Part shown: one piece after another, positions 1 to 8,087 of the stretch
Numbering within the stretch: the first letter of the stretch is position 1
How the letters are laid out: the number at the start of each line of letters is the position of its first letter
From: Verrucomicrobiota bacterium
GTDB taxonomy: Bacteria; Verrucomicrobiota; Verrucomicrobiia; Opitutales; Opitutaceae
Direction: 5' to 3'
DNA: 40,578 nucleotides
Assembly: GCA_028293545.1 (NCBI GenBank)
Contig: JAQGOP010000040.1
Span: forward strand, 1 to 40,578
The notes under the pieces: model-generated
Databases searched by the model: none
The model's input: only the letters and a program-made list of their open reading frames with translations
What the model was told of the DNA's origin: nothing
Program-made: the position numbers and the translations under genes

Positions 1-84
1 AAGCCGGCTGCCGGCGCCGCTCCCGCCGCGGGCGCGAAGCCTGCCGCTGGCGCCGCCAAGCCGGCTGCTCCCGCCAAGAAGTAA
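1..84 (+). CDS. C-terminal tail of a truncated gene, probably ribosomal protein L25 (Ctc type)
   Basis: The window opens inside a reading frame that ends with TAA at 82-84. The 27 visible codons encode only Ala, Pro, Gly and Lys, a low-complexity and strongly basic tail. Nothing in this tail identifies the protein. Long bacterial L25/Ctc proteins often carry such Ala/Pro/Lys tails and are commonly encoded directly upstream of pth, which is the next gene here after 60 bases. The L25 call therefore rests on position and composition only. Confidence 0.5.
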   Translation, partial: KPAAGAAPAAGAKPAAGAAKPAAPAKK

Positions 85-144
85 GTTTCCGCGTTCCCGC
101 CCGCCGCTTGACCGCGGCGGGCGTGGACGATTGTTCTTTGAGTC

Positions 145-729
145 ATGTCCATCACCCTCGTTGCCGGCCTCGGCAACCCGGGCCGAGATTACGAAAAAAC
201 CCGGCACAACCTGGGTTGGATCGTCATCGAGGCCTTCGCCCGCAAACACGGCCTGGCGTGGAAATCGTCGCCGCAGTTTGACGCGGAGGTTGCCCGCTGG
301 GATTCCGGACCGGGCCGCACGTGTTACCTCGCCAAGCCGCAGACGTTCATGAACGAAAGCGGGACCTCGGTCGGGGCGCTCGCGCGGTTCTACAAGGCGC
401 CGGTTTCGTCGATCATCGCGATCTACGACGATCTCACGATCGACCTCGGCCTCGTCAAAGTCTCCGTCACCGGCAGCGCCGGCGGACACAACGGCGTGGC
501 CAGCCTGCTGGAGCATGTCGGCGATGGTTTCATCCGCTATCGCCTCGGCATCGGTCCGAAAGACCCGCCGCAGATGGATCTCAAGGACTTTGTCCTCGGA
601 AAGTTTTCGCCCGATCAACACACTTTAATCAACCAACATCTAGACCACTATCTTTCAGGCCTCGACCTGCTGCTTTCCCGCGGCGCCGATGCGGCCATGA
701 ACCAACTTAATCGCAGAGACCCAAAATGA
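145..729 (+). CDS. pth: Peptidyl-tRNA hydrolase
   Basis: This cytoplasmic enzyme cleaves the ester bond of peptidyl-tRNAs that drop off the ribosome, recycling the tRNA. The 194-residue protein has the usual family length. It shows the N-terminal GLGNPG signature (residues 8-13, Asn11), the catalytic His21 in TRHNLG, the KPQTFMN segment ending at Asn70, the YDDL segment with Asp95 or Asp96, and GGHNG with Asn116. These match the substrate-binding and catalytic residues of bacterial Pth. The ATG at 145 has no clear Shine-Dalgarno sequence. The stop codon overlaps the start of rpsF by four bases (ATGA at 726-729), so the two genes are probably translationally coupled. Identification is secure. 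Confidence 0.97.
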   Translation: MSITLVAGLGNPGRDYEKTRHNLGWIVIEAFARKHGLAWKSSPQFDAEVARWDSGPGRTCYLAKPQTFMNESGTSVGALARFYKAPVSSIIAIYDDLTIDLGLVKVSVTGSAGGHNGVASLLEHVGDGFIRYRLGIGPKDPPQMDLKDFVLGKFSPDQHTLINQHLDHYLSGLDLLLSRGADAAMNQLNRRDPK

Positions 730-1022
730 AACCCTCCAAACGCAACTACCGCGCGACCTTCATCCTCGATAACCGCGGCAACGCTGACTCGATCGACACG
801 ATCATCGAAGGCGTCAAAAAGGACATCGCTGCCGTCCAGGGCGAAGTCACCGCCGTCGAAAACATCGGCAAGAAGGATTTCGTCCGCGTGACCGATAAGA
901 AGCTCACCGGCGCGACCTACGTGCACGTGAATTTCTCGGCCCCGAGCGACGGCCCGACGCAGCTCAAGGAACGCCTCCGTCTCAACCACAGCGTTTACCG
1001 CACCTTCGTCCAATCGGCCTGA
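726..1022 (+). CDS. rpsF: 30S ribosomal protein S6
   Basis: This 98-residue protein of the small ribosomal subunit normally binds in the central domain of 16S rRNA together with S18. The sequence begins with the family-like RNYRATFILDNRG strand and ends with the typical LRLNHSVYRTFV segment that corresponds to the conserved LR-N-VLR-L region. It lacks the acidic C-terminal extension seen in Escherichia coli S6. Its ATG lies within the end of pth, and it precedes ssb, as S6 does in most bacteria. The usual S18 partner gene is not found between ssb and rplI here. Confidence 0.95.
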   Translation: MKPSKRNYRATFILDNRGNADSIDTIIEGVKKDIAAVQGEVTAVENIGKKDFVRVTDKKLTGATYVHVNFSAPSDGPTQLKERLRLNHSVYRTFVQSA

Positions 1023-1034
1023 TTGATGCTGACA

Positions 1035-1132
1035 TTGAAAATTGAAAGCCTGCGGTTGAAAGCGGCCTAGCCCTGGCTTCGCCGTCGGCCCCCGCGGTTC
1101 GCTTCTTTCAACCTTCAATCGTCCATTTTCAA
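1035..1132. repeat. Imperfect inverted repeat between rpsF and ssb
   Basis: Two 28-base arms (1035-1062 and 1105-1132) are complementary over 8 outer bases (TTGAAAAT) and 9 inner bases (GGTTGAAAG), with a mismatched middle. The 42-base loop is GC-rich. The structure fills most of the 143-base gap between rpsF and ssb. It has no U-tract, so it does not look like a simple terminator. It could be an mRNA processing or attenuation structure, or a decayed copy of an intergenic palindromic repeat. Confidence 0.6.
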
Positions 1133-1165
1133 CTTCCCTGCCTCCAACCCCCTGCCTCGATCCGC

Positions 1166-1654
1166 ATGGCCTACCTCAACAAAGTCTTCCTGATCGGCAA
1201 CCTCACGCGCGACCCCGATTTGCGGGTCACGCCGAAGGGCACGGCCATTTGCCAGTTCGGCATCGCGGTCAACCGTCAGTTCAAGGACGAGTCCGGGGCC
1301 ACGCGCGATGAGACAACCTTCGTCGACATCGAAGCCTGGGGCAAACAAGGCGAACTCGTTTCAAAATATCTCACCAAGGGCAGCCTCGCGATGGTTGAAG
1401 GCCGCCTGAAACTAGACCAGTGGGAAGACAAGACGAGCGGCCAGAAGCGTTCGAAGATCAAAGTCGTCCTCGATAACGTCCAGTTTTTGTCCACTCGAGG
1501 CGGCGCGCCCGGTGGTGGCGCTGCCGGGGCGCCGGGTTCAGCCCCGGGCGATGGTTTCGACCAAACTTCCCCCGAGCGTCATGCTCCGCCCCCGCGCGGC
1601 AACACCGCGAAACCGGCGGCGCCCGAGAATCTCGATGAAGATGTCCCGTTTTGA
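1166..1654 (+). CDS. ssb: Single-stranded DNA-binding protein
   Basis: SSB coats single-stranded DNA during replication, repair and recombination and recruits partner proteins through its acidic C-terminal tip. The 162-residue protein has an OB fold over about residues 1-105, starting MAYLNKVFLIGNLTRDP and containing VEGRLKLDQWEDK. A Gly/Ala/Pro-rich flexible linker follows, and the end DEDVPF is a minor variant of the canonical DDDIPF tip. It lies between rpsF and rplI in the conserved ribosomal cluster. The ATG start fits the family N-terminus but has no Shine-Dalgarno sequence in front of it. Confidence 0.97.
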   Translation: MAYLNKVFLIGNLTRDPDLRVTPKGTAICQFGIAVNRQFKDESGATRDETTFVDIEAWGKQGELVSKYLTKGSLAMVEGRLKLDQWEDKTSGQKRSKIKVVLDNVQFLSTRGGAPGGGAAGAPGSAPGDGFDQTSPERHAPPPRGNTAKPAAPENLDEDVPF

Positions 1655-1695
1655 AGCACGAAGGAAAATCCCGAAATCCGAATTTCAGTCCCGCA

Positions 1696-1756
1696 CTTCG
1701 CTCCACGCGAAGCACCTGATCCCTATCCGCAATCCGAAATCCGCAATCCGCAATTG
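1696..1756. repeat. Short hairpin and tandem ATCCGCA-type repeats before rplI
   Basis: Positions 1696-1712 form a perfect 5-bp hairpin (CTTCG/CGAAG). Positions 1725-1756 consist of near-perfect tandem copies of an 8-base unit (ATCCGCA or ATCCGAA), ending three bases before the rplI start codon at 1759. The repeats occupy the place where a Shine-Dalgarno sequence would normally lie. An isolated related unit, AATCCGAA or a close variant, is seen near 1675-1685. Confidence 0.6.
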
Positions 1757-1758
1757 TT

Positions 1759-2244
1759 ATGGCCAACAGTGAAATCCTCCTAGTCAAACCCGTCGATGGT
1801 CTCGGCGGCGAAGGCGACCAAGTCAAAGTCCGTGCCGGCTATGCCCGCAATTATCTTCTGCCCCGCGGCATCGCGGTGCCGTTGACCGGCGCAAATCGCA
1901 AGCAGGTCGATGCGCTGAAGAAGCGCCGTGGCCTGCGCGAAGCCGAGGAACTCACCGGCGCGCAAGAGCTCGCCAAGAAGCTCGAGAAGGTCGCGCTCGC
2001 GTTCGCCGTCAAGACGGGCGAGGGCGGCAAGATGTTCGGCGCCGTCACGACTTCGGACATCCACGACAAGCTCACGGCCGCTGGCATCACGATCGACAAG
2101 CGCCGCGTGCTTCTTCACACGCCGGTCAAGACGCTGGGCCAGCACACCGTGAAGGTGAAGCTGCACGCCGACGTCACCGTCGAACTCAACTTCGACGTCG
2201 TCTCCGAAAATCCGATCGTCCCCGCCGCCGAGGAGCAGAAGTAA
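1759..2244 (+). CDS. rplI: 50S ribosomal protein L9
   Basis: L9 is an elongated large-subunit protein with an N-terminal 23S rRNA-binding domain, a long helix and a C-terminal domain. The 161-residue sequence has the diagnostic N-terminal region LLVKPVDGLGGEGD and VRAGYARNYLLPRGIA (residues 7-40). A charged helix spans about residues 46-77, followed by the C-terminal domain motif GKMFGAVTTSDI. A short acidic tail ends the protein. It follows ssb without an intervening rpsR gene; the 104-base gap is too short to hold S18. A strong terminator lies just downstream. Confidence 0.96.
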   Translation: MANSEILLVKPVDGLGGEGDQVKVRAGYARNYLLPRGIAVPLTGANRKQVDALKKRRGLREAEELTGAQELAKKLEKVALAFAVKTGEGGKMFGAVTTSDIHDKLTAAGITIDKRRVLLHTPVKTLGQHTVKVKLHADVTVELNFDVVSENPIVPAAEEQK

Positions 2245-2264
2245 GCGGGTTCCCCCTTCGAGCC

Positions 2265-2302
2265 AAGGCCGCGTCCGAGTGACGCGGCCTTTGTGCTTTT
2301 TG
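2265..2302 (+). terminator. Rho-independent terminator after rplI
   Basis: A perfect 11-bp stem (AAGGCCGCGTC at 2265-2275, GACGCGGCCTT at 2281-2291) with a 5-base loop is followed by a T-rich run at 2291-2302. It lies 20 bases past the rplI stop and 68 bases before dnaB. It probably separates the ribosomal cluster from the dnaB-bamA transcript. Confidence 0.85.
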
Positions 2303-2369
2303 GGGAATATCTTGTTCAAAACCGAACGTTGCTGCGCGCCGCTTCCCGCCCCTGAATCGCCCGCTCGTC

Positions 2370-3758
2370 ATGGCTGAAAACACTGCACTCACGACCCGCC
2401 GCCAGGAATCACCGGCGTCGACCGTGGGGCGTTCCCCGCCGCACAGCATCGAGGCGGAGGAGTACCTGCTTTCCTGCTGCCTGCTCGACGGCTCCGATTC
2501 GATCGCGCGCTGCCTCGAGTCGAAATTGCCCGGCCAGGCCTTTTATTCTTCGGCCAACCGACTCATCTACGAGAAGCTCTGCGAGCTGTACCAAAAGAAC
2601 CCGCCGGTCGACGTCGCGGTGCTCGCCGAGGAACTGAAGACTTCGCAGCAATTGGACAGCATCGGCGGCTTCGCGTACCTGATGCAGATCAGCGGGCGCA
2701 TCCCGACGACCGCGCAGGCCCAGTACTTCATCGACAAGGTGCGCGAACTCTACCTGTTGCGCGAGTTGATCAAGGTTGCGACGGCCGCGGTGGAGAACTG
2801 CTACAATTACCAAGGCGGGCTTGAGGAGTTTATCGACGGGGTGGAGCAGGACATTTTCAAGGTCACCCAGGATCGCGTGTCCGATGGCGCGAAGCCCATG
2901 AAGGAGCCTACGCATGAGGCGATGGCCGTCATCACGAAGATGATGATGAAGAAGGGCGAGCTGACCGGCGTGACCTCCGGTTTTCGCGACCTGGATACGC
3001 TGACGTACGGCTTTCAGCGCGCGGAAATGATCGTGCTCGCCGCGCGTCCTTCGATGGGAAAGACGTCCCTGGCGCTCAACATGGCTGAGTCCGCTGCGAT
3101 GCCCCGCCGGGGCGAGCCTGCGGCGACCCTGATTTTCTCGCTCGAAATGAGCGCGCCCCAGCTCGCGTTGCGCATGCTCTGCGCCCGGGCCCGGGTAAAC
3201 ATGAAGCTGCTGCGCGAAGGACTTCTTTCCAAGAATGGCACCGAGCAGTCGGAATTGATCAAGGCGGCCGACGAATTTTCCAAGGCGCCGCTCTTTATCG
3301 ACGATTCCAGCCACCTTTCGATCATGGAACTCCGGGCGAAAGCCCGCCGCGTCCATGCTCGCCACAAACTCGGCTTCGTTATTGTGGACTACCTGCAATT
3401 GCTGAGTCCGGTCGACTCGCGCGTCCCGCGCGAACAGCAGGTAGCGGAAGCGTCGCGCGGATTAAAAGCACTTGCGAAGGAACTCAACGTTCCGGTCCTT
3501 GTATTAAGCCAGCTCAACCGCTCCTCCGAAAAGGACAACCGCACGCCCCGTCTCTCTGATTTGCGTGAGTCCGGTTCGATCGAGCAGGATGCAGACGTAG
3601 TTCTCATGTTGGCCCGACCCAAAGACGCAGACGAAAAATTCCAAGTCGCCACCGACTCGGCCGAGTTAATCGTTGCCAAGCAACGAAACGGACCGGTAGG
3701 AGAACTGAAGCTCACTTTCCTTCGAGACATCACCCGCTTTGAAAACTTTACTCAGTAA
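2370..3758 (+). CDS. dnaB: Replicative DNA helicase DnaB
   Basis: DnaB is the hexameric 5'-3' helicase that unwinds DNA at the replication fork and stimulates primase. The 462-residue protein has the usual length. Its N-terminal helical domain (about residues 24-125) begins PHSIEAEEYLLSCCLLD. The RecA-like motor domain carries the Walker A motif ARPSMGKTS (225-233, Lys231), a Walker B strand in FVIVDYLQLL, and the family segments SLEMS, LSQLNRSSEK, LSDLRESGSIEQDAD and VAKQRNGP. There is no sign of an intein. The ATG at 2370 lacks a Shine-Dalgarno sequence. The gene overlaps the predicted bamA start by 20 bases. Confidence 0.97.
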   Translation: MAENTALTTRRQESPASTVGRSPPHSIEAEEYLLSCCLLDGSDSIARCLESKLPGQAFYSSANRLIYEKLCELYQKNPPVDVAVLAEELKTSQQLDSIGGFAYLMQISGRIPTTAQAQYFIDKVRELYLLRELIKVATAAVENCYNYQGGLEEFIDGVEQDIFKVTQDRVSDGAKPMKEPTHEAMAVITKMMMKKGELTGVTSGFRDLDTLTYGFQRAEMIVLAARPSMGKTSLALNMAESAAMPRRGEPAATLIFSLEMSAPQLALRMLCARARVNMKLLREGLLSKNGTEQSELIKAADEFSKAPLFIDDSSHLSIMELRAKARRVHARHKLGFVIVDYLQLLSPVDSRVPREQQVAEASRGLKALAKELNVPVLVLSQLNRSSEKDNRTPRLSDLRESGSIEQDADVVLMLARPKDADEKFQVATDSAELIVAKQRNGPVGELKLTFLRDITRFENFTQ

Positions 3759-6111
3759 CCCTTTGCAAAGGGTCGCAGGTCCTTTTTTTGCCATATTCTT
3801 GCTCCTGCTGGCGGGTGTCATTCCCATCCGGGCCCAAGAAGTAGCGGCACCCCCCGCGACGACTCCACAGCAGGCGTACAAGGTCGGGACGATTACGGTT
3901 AAGTTTATCGGCACGGCGATTGTCAATGAACAGGTTGTGCGCGCCAACATGCAGCTGCGTGAAGGTGGCGATTACGATGGCAGCACGGTCGACCGCGATA
4001 TCCGCGCCCTCTATAAAACCGGCCTGTTTGAGTTCATTGAAGTCAAACAGGAGGCCGCTGGCCCCAGCGTGTTCAACCTCGTGGTCGAGGTGACCCCGAA
4101 GTTCCGCGTCCTGGCGATTCGCTACGAGGGCAACCGGCAGATCAAGAGCCGCCGCCTGGAAAAAGAGGTCAAGACCAAGCCCAACCAGGCGCTCGACGAC
4201 CGTCAGGTGAAGGAAGACTCCGAAAAGATCCGCGAGTACTACCAGAAATCAGGGTACAACCAGGTTTCGGTCAATTACACCATCGAGCGCGATCGCGCGA
4301 CGAGCTTCGGCACGGTCGTTTTCAAGATCAAGGAAGGCGCCAAGGTTAAGATCGCGTTGGTCAAATTCACCGGCAACTCGCACATCAAGTCCAAGAAACT
4401 GATCGGCGAGATGGAGACGAAGAAGTGGAATATCTTCTCGTGGCTCACCGACACCGGCCGTTTCAAGGACGACAAGTTTGACGAGGACCTGGACAAGCTC
4501 CGCGACTACTACCGCGAGCAGGGTTACCTCGACGTCGAAATCGCGCAGAACAGGATCGTCTTCGACTACCCGAATCCGACGCGCCTGATCATCACGATCA
4601 ATGTCAACGAAGGTCGCCGCTACCGGATCGGCGAGATTTCGGTCATCAACAGCAAGCTGCATCCCGAAGCGCTCCTGAAGCGCGTGCTCCGGCAGAAGAG
4701 CGGCATGGTATTCGTCCCCTCCAAGGTGGAAAAGGACAAGGAGCGCCTCGAGGAATTCTACGGCCGCGATGGTTATCTCGAAACCGTGGCCCGCCTGATC
4801 CGCAAATCGAATATCACGACGGGCAACATCGACCTGGTCTACGACATCAACGAAAGCACCAAGTTTAACGTCGAATCGATCGTCATCCAGGGCAACACGA
4901 AGACCAAGAGCACCGTGATCCTGCGTGAGTTGACGCTCTTTCCCGGCGACGTCTTTAGCACGATCAGCATGAAGATCAGCAAGCTCCGCTTGGAGAACAC
5001 GCGGTTCTTCGAGGACGTGAGCATGACGCCGCAGGAAACGAACATTCCCGGCCGCCGGAATCTCCGCATTGCCGTCAAGGAAGGCCGCACCGGCAATCTT
5101 ACCTTCGGCGCGGGCTTCAGTTCGCTGGAACGCGCGACGGTGTTCGCGGAAGTTTCTCAGTCCAATTTCGACATTTTCAACCGCCGCTCGCTGTTCCAGG
5201 GCGATGGCCAGAAGTTCAAGCTTCGCCTTCAGGTCGGGTCGGTCTCGAGCGATTTGCTCCTTTCGTTTGAAGAGCCCTGGGTCTTCCAACGCCAGCTTGC
5301 GGTCGGCTTCCAGCTCTTCCGCCAGAGCGCCGAATACACCAGCACCTATTACACGCAGGTCGTCACCGGCATGGAAGTGTATGGCCGCAAGCGCCTGTTC
5401 GAGCTCGTTACCGGGCGACTGTCGTACGTTTACCAGATCATCTCGATCGACAACGTGTCGTCGGGTGCCTCGACCGTCATCAGCTCGCTGGCGGGCGACA
5501 ACAAGGTTTCCAAGATCGGCTTCGCGATCGAGCGCGATACCCGCGACAAGATCATCAACACCACATCGGGCAACTATTTGAACGTCTCGACGGACCTCGC
5601 GGGCGGACCCTTTGGCGGCGACGATAATTTCTACCGCGTGGAGGTGAAGGGCTCGCAGTTCTTCCCGGTGTTTGAAACGCAGGCGCAGGTCCTCGCGCTC
5701 CTGGTGCGCGGCGGCGTGATCCAGAACTACGGCAACAGCTCCGACGTCGCGTACTACAACAAGTTTTACCTCGGCGGCCCGGACGATCTCCGCGGTTTCG
5801 AGTATCATACCGTGAGCCCGCGCGACACCTTTGGGGAACCGATCGGCGGCAAAACCTACGGATTTTTCAGTGCGGAGTACTCCTTCGATATCGTGAGCCC
5901 GATCCGTTTCGCGTTCTTCTACGACGCCGGCTTCGTGAATGCGGGCGCCTATCAGTTCGCCGCGACCAAGTTCGCCGACAATTTCGGCTTCGGTTTGCGC
6001 CTATTTGTCGCGGGTTCGCCGCTCCGCCTGGACTTTGGTATCCCGTTGACGGGCGACTCGCTCAGCAAGAAGGGCAACCAATTCAATTTTTCCTTTGGCA
6101 CGCGTTACTGA
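3739..6111 (+). CDS. bamA: Outer membrane protein assembly factor BamA (Omp85)
   Basis: BamA is the central subunit of the complex that folds beta-barrel proteins into the outer membrane. The 790-residue sequence has an N-terminal signal peptide (hydrophobic residues about 14-30, probable cleavage after IRA). Five POTRA-type repeats of about 75-80 residues follow up to about residue 430, for example with VEVTPKFRV, VIQGNTKTKSTVILRE and VNEGRRYRIGEI. The C-terminal barrel contains LRGF at 684-687, corresponding to the conserved VRGF of the L6 loop. The last residue is Tyr, as expected for a barrel-terminal aromatic. The start is TTG at 3739, inside dnaB, and fits a complete signal peptide. skp and lpxD follow, a common order. 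Confidence 0.95.
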   Translation: MKTLLSNPLQRVAGPFFAIFLLLLAGVIPIRAQEVAAPPATTPQQAYKVGTITVKFIGTAIVNEQVVRANMQLREGGDYDGSTVDRDIRALYKTGLFEFIEVKQEAAGPSVFNLVVEVTPKFRVLAIRYEGNRQIKSRRLEKEVKTKPNQALDDRQVKEDSEKIREYYQKSGYNQVSVNYTIERDRATSFGTVVFKIKEGAKVKIALVKFTGNSHIKSKKLIGEMETKKWNIFSWLTDTGRFKDDKFDEDLDKLRDYYREQGYLDVEIAQNRIVFDYPNPTRLIITINVNEGRRYRIGEISVINSKLHPEALLKRVLRQKSGMVFVPSKVEKDKERLEEFYGRDGYLETVARLIRKSNITTGNIDLVYDINESTKFNVESIVIQGNTKTKSTVILRELTLFPGDVFSTISMKISKLRLENTRFFEDVSMTPQETNIPGRRNLRIAVKEGRTGNLTFGAGFSSLERATVFAEVSQSNFDIFNRRSLFQGDGQKFKLRLQVGSVSSDLLLSFEEPWVFQRQLAVGFQLFRQSAEYTSTYYTQVVTGMEVYGRKRLFELVTGRLSYVYQIISIDNVSSGASTVISSLAGDNKVSKIGFAIERDTRDKIINTTSGNYLNVSTDLAGGPFGGDDNFYRVEVKGSQFFPVFETQAQVLALLVRGGVIQNYGNSSDVAYYNKFYLGGPDDLRGFEYHTVSPRDTFGEPIGGKTYGFFSAEYSFDIVSPIRFAFFYDAGFVNAGAYQFAATKFADNFGFGLRLFVAGSPLRLDFGIPLTGDSLSKKGNQFNFSFGTRY

Positions 6112-6149
6112 TTCCCTCTAGCTGAGCGTTTCCCCTCATTTACCTATCC

Positions 6150-6824
6150 ATGAAAAAATCGATCCAATCATTGTTCGCCCTGTCGGCTTTTGCAGCTGCG
6201 GCGGTGATCGCCCAAGCGCAGCCGGCTCCCAAGATCCTCGTGGTCCAGATGGCCAAGCTGTACGACAGCCATTACAAAACCGAGGAGCAGAACGCCAAGC
6301 TCCACGGCGATGAGCAGAAAGCCCAGGAGGAACTTGACCGCCTCAACAAGGAGGGAAATTCCCTCGTTGAAAAATACAAGGAGCTCGCGGAGCAGGCCAA
6401 CAATCCGGCCGTCACCGCCGAAGCCAAGACGAAGGCCCAGGCCGATGCCCAGCGCATGATGGCCGACATCCAGCGCAAGCAGACGGAAGTCCAGTCCTTC
6501 CAGCAGCAGACGCGCAACTCGCTCCAGCAGCGCATCAAGAATTTCCGCGACCTCATGATCGAGGAAATCAGCAAGATCGCGGTTGACGTCGCCAAGCGCA
6601 AGGGAGCCACGCTCCTGATCGACGGCTCAGGCCCGACGCTGATCGGTGTTTCGAACATCATCTATTCCGACCCGGGCTACGACATCACCGAGGAAGTGCT
6701 GAAGGAGATCAACAAGGACCGCCCGGCGGCCTCGACGACTCCCGCTGCGCCCGCAGCCGCGCCGGCCGCCGGCACGAGCTCGGATTCTGCGAAGATCACC
6801 CTCCCGGGTTCGAAGAAGCCGTAA
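6150..6824 (+). CDS. skp: Periplasmic chaperone of the Skp/OmpH family
   Basis: Skp-type chaperones hold unfolded outer-membrane proteins in the periplasm and deliver them to BamA. The 224-residue product has a signal peptide ending AQAQA (about residues 1-24) and then a strand typical of the family (KILVVQMAKLYDSHYKTEE). A long charged coiled-coil region (about 45-140) forms the tentacles. The second small beta region (ATLLIDGSG, VSNIIYSDPGYDITEEVLKEIN) is the conserved C-terminal part of the body. An Ala/Pro/Ser-rich extension of about 35 residues is added at the end. It lies between bamA and lpxD, and a terminator follows. Confidence 0.9.
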   Translation: MKKSIQSLFALSAFAAAAVIAQAQPAPKILVVQMAKLYDSHYKTEEQNAKLHGDEQKAQEELDRLNKEGNSLVEKYKELAEQANNPAVTAEAKTKAQADAQRMMADIQRKQTEVQSFQQQTRNSLQQRIKNFRDLMIEEISKIAVDVAKRKGATLLIDGSGPTLIGVSNIIYSDPGYDITEEVLKEINKDRPAASTTPAAPAAAPAAGTSSDSAKITLPGSKKP

Positions 6825-6849
6825 TCGGTTTCCCCGTTTTTTTCTCTCC

Positions 6850-6880
6850 ACCCCGATTCCGCAAGGAGTCGGGGTTTTTT
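6850..6880 (+). terminator. Rho-independent terminator after skp
   Basis: A 10-bp stem (CCCCGATTCC at 6851-6860, GGAGTCGGGG at 6865-6874, one G-T-type pair) with loop GCAA is followed directly by six T residues. It lies about 25 bases after the skp stop and separates bamA-skp from lpxD, at least partly. Confidence 0.85.
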
Positions 6881-7006
6881 GTGAACTACCGCCGGCGGCC
6901 CGGCTGCTTCTTCGCCTTTCCGTTTTCGACCTTTCGGGAGCCGGCGGCTGCTTGCGCCACTTGAGGCGTTGCACCGACCGCAAATAATCCCACGCTCTCC
7001 GCCACC

Positions 7007-8044
7007 ATGCAGGTTTCGTTCACGGTCGCAGAGATCTCGGATATCGTCCAACCCAAGGAAACGCGCGGAACCACCAGCGAGACCATCCGCGGCATCGCCT
7101 CCCTCGGCTCCGCGGAAGCCGGCGAGCTCACTTTCCTCGGCAACCCTAAATACCGCAGCGAAGTCGCCGGCACCCGCGCTTCGGTCGTCCTGCTGCCCCT
7201 GGGTTTCGACGGGCAGCCCCAGTCCAACCAGATCTTCCTGCTGGTGGAAAACCCCTCCGCCGCCCTCGCACGCATCTGCTCGCGCATCGAGCAATCCCTC
7301 TGGCCCCGGCCCGCGCCGGGCATTCACCCCAGCGCCCAGGTCGCCGCCGGCGCGAAAATCGCCCGCTCCGCCACTGTCGGGCCGCTCTGCGTGGTGGAAG
7401 CGGACGCCGTGATCGGCGAACACACGCACCTCCAGGCCCAAGTGTTTGTGGGGCGCGCCGCGGAAATTGGCGAAGGCTGCTGGTTGATGCCGGGCGTCAC
7501 CCTCGCCGCGGAATGCATCCTCAAGGACCGCGTGCGCCTGCAACCGGGCGTGATCGTCGGGTCGGACGGATTTGGCTACGAATTCGTCGGCGGGCGGCAC
7601 GAGAAGATCCCGCAGGTCGGGAATGTCGTGATCGAAAACGACGTCGAGATCGGCGCCAACACCACGCTCGATCGCGCCCGTTTCAGCCGCACCGTCGTCG
7701 GCGAGGGGAGCAAGATCGATAACCTTGTCCAAATCGCCCACAACGTGACCATCGGGAAGCACGTGATCATCTGCGCGCTGGTTGGGATCGCGGGCAGCGT
7801 GACCATCCGCGATTATGCCGTGTTGGGCGGTCAGGCCGGCATCGGCGGGCATGTCACGATCGGGCCCGGCGCCAAGATCGGCGGCCAGACCGCGGTCACC
7901 TTCAACGTCGAATCCAAGGCCTATATCAATGGCTCGCCGGGCATGCCGTACATGATCGGCCAGCGGCTCCAGGTGCTGTACCGGCGGTTGCCGGAACTGT
8001 TCAAGCGCGTCGACGAGATCGAGGCGATGGTGCGGAAAAGTTAG
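7007..8044 (+). CDS. lpxD: UDP-3-O-acylglucosamine N-acyltransferase
   Basis: LpxD adds the second 3-hydroxyacyl chain, from acyl-ACP, to the glucosamine nitrogen in lipid A synthesis. The 345-residue protein matches the family length. An N-terminal uridine-binding domain (about 1-100) contains LTFLGNPKYRSE. A left-handed parallel beta-helix of hexapeptide repeats runs from about 105 to 310 (for example ATVGPLCVVEADAVIGEHTHL and VVIENDVEIGANTTLDRA). His245 in VQIAHNVTIG corresponds to the catalytic His of the family. GSDGFGYEFV is also characteristic. A C-terminal helix follows. The gene shows that the organism makes lipid A-type lipopolysaccharide. It follows the bamA-skp pair, as in many Gram-negatives. 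Confidence 0.95.
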   Translation: MQVSFTVAEISDIVQPKETRGTTSETIRGIASLGSAEAGELTFLGNPKYRSEVAGTRASVVLLPLGFDGQPQSNQIFLLVENPSAALARICSRIEQSLWPRPAPGIHPSAQVAAGAKIARSATVGPLCVVEADAVIGEHTHLQAQVFVGRAAEIGEGCWLMPGVTLAAECILKDRVRLQPGVIVGSDGFGYEFVGGRHEKIPQVGNVVIENDVEIGANTTLDRARFSRTVVGEGSKIDNLVQIAHNVTIGKHVIICALVGIAGSVTIRDYAVLGGQAGIGGHVTIGPGAKIGGQTAVTFNVESKAYINGSPGMPYMIGQRLQVLYRRLPELFKRVDEIEAMVRKS

Positions 8045-8087
8045 AAAAGACTTCCGCCCGCGACGCTTCGCCGCCAGCGTGCCGCGC

